Shown here: positions 63,653 to 64,000 of the stretch, in pieces
Layout: each line of letters begins with the position of its first letter
Numbering within the stretch: position 1 is the first letter of the stretch
DNA from: Paenibacillus polygoni
GTDB taxonomy: Bacteria; Bacillota; Bacilli; Paenibacillales; Paenibacillaceae
NCBI RefSeq assembly: GCF_030263935.1
Contig: NZ_CP127162.1
Span: 3,171,501 to 3,235,500, forward strand
DNA length: 64,000 nt
Reading direction: 5' to 3'
The notes under the pieces: model-generated
Databases searched by the model: none
The model's input: the letters and a program-made list of their open reading frames with translations, nothing else
What the model was told of the DNA's origin: nothing
Translations under genes and position numbers: made by a program

Positions 63653-64000
63653 TATATTCCCCTCCTCTCCTTTATAATCCGGCTTGCGGAAAAGGACCTA
63701 ATACCGATCTCATCTTCCGTTTCTCCAGATAACAAGCGGCTCATCGTCTCTCCTGTGACTGCACTGAGTAAAACCCCATTGCGATAATGACCTACAGCAA
63801 GATACAAGCCTTGAACTTCAGAATAAGCACCAATGTAAGGTAATCCATCTACGGTTTGTGGTCTAAGACCTGCCCATGTACGAATAAAAGAGGCTTCACC
63901 TATGCCAGGAACCCAGCCTGTTGCTCTATGTAAAAGGGTATTCAGTCCAGAGGCACTTACCTTATAATCATTCCCGTAGGGAATACTCGTCGCACCGATC
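63643..64000 (-). CDS. thiO: Glycine oxidase ThiO (C-terminal part)
   Basis: The gene enters from the right edge; 118 C-terminal residues are present, ending at a TGA at 63643. The visible part includes SIPYGNDYKVSASGLNTLL, TWAGLRPQTVDGLPYIGA and GLYLAVGHYRNGVLLSAVTG, the FAD/substrate-binding end of DAO-type oxidases (P-x-x-x-D-G-x-P-x-I-G and GHYRNG). ThiO oxidises glycine to the imine used by ThiG. Its N-terminal FAD fold, and any TPP riboswitch, lie beyond the window. Confidence 0.92.
   Translation of the reverse strand, partial: IGATSIPYGNDYKVSASGLNTLLHRATGWVPGIGEASFIRTWAGLRPQTVDGLPYIGAYSEVQGLYLAVGHYRNGVLLSAVTGETMSRLLSGETEDEIGIRSFSASRIIKERRGIYCC

Overview
The window reads as chromosomal DNA of a spore-forming, low-to-moderate GC Gram-positive bacterium of the order Bacillales, most probably a Paenibacillus-like species. 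This placement is an inference. It rests on a cwlJ-gerQ spore-germination pair, a XerS-type recombinase, a pdhABCD operon, strong AGGAGG-type ribosome binding sites with many GTG and TTG starts, and numerous short hairpin-plus-U-tract terminators. I see no rRNA, tRNA, insertion sequence, prophage or CRISPR array.

Layout, left to right. 1-9.5 kb: a partial regulator, a CBS/CorC-like membrane protein, gerQ and cwlJ, a small membrane protein, a secreted protein with a duplicated TIM-barrel-like domain, an SDR oxidoreductase, a DUF2500 protein, a beta-propeller lipoprotein and an amino acid permease, all on the minus strand. 9.9-13.5 kb (plus strand): an FMN riboswitch with terminator controlling an EamA transporter (candidate riboflavin importer), then an amidase and an Sfp-type phosphopantetheinyl transferase. 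13.6-20.2 kb is accessory in character: two propeller-like exported proteins, a five-gene tetR/BcrA-type ABC/DUF4097-like/small membrane protein operon with a clear promoter and operator, and a WG-repeat protein.

20.4-26.3 kb: peptidase E with an MFS transporter, a GNAT acetyltransferase, xerS, moeA and a tiny HNH protein. 26.3-28.8 kb: a PspA-DUF350-DUF4178-DUF4247 envelope module, the most system-like cluster here. 29-34.5 kb: a polysaccharide deacetylase, a LysM-3D protein, an amino acid ABC transporter with a fused binding protein and permease, and an M20 peptidase. 34.5-39.5 kb: glycogen synthesis genes glgB-glgA with divergent glgC. 39.6-45.6 kb: an overlapping operon of ABC ATPase, FG-GAP-like lipoprotein, response regulator, histidine kinase and GNAT, with an MFS gene upstream. 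45.8-53.3 kb: a regulator paralogous to the left-edge gene, a HAD phosphatase, topB, a solitary gltD and thyA-dfrA.

53.5-58.6 kb: the pyruvate dehydrogenase operon pdhABCD with a good sigma-A promoter. 58.7-64 kb: an esterase, a low-molecular-weight tyrosine phosphatase with a TRIC-like channel, thiN, and the overlapping thiazole operon thiO-thiS-thiG-thiF, which runs off the right edge. PDH needs thiamine diphosphate, so the thi genes, thiN and pdh are metabolically linked, although nothing in the sequence shows shared regulation.
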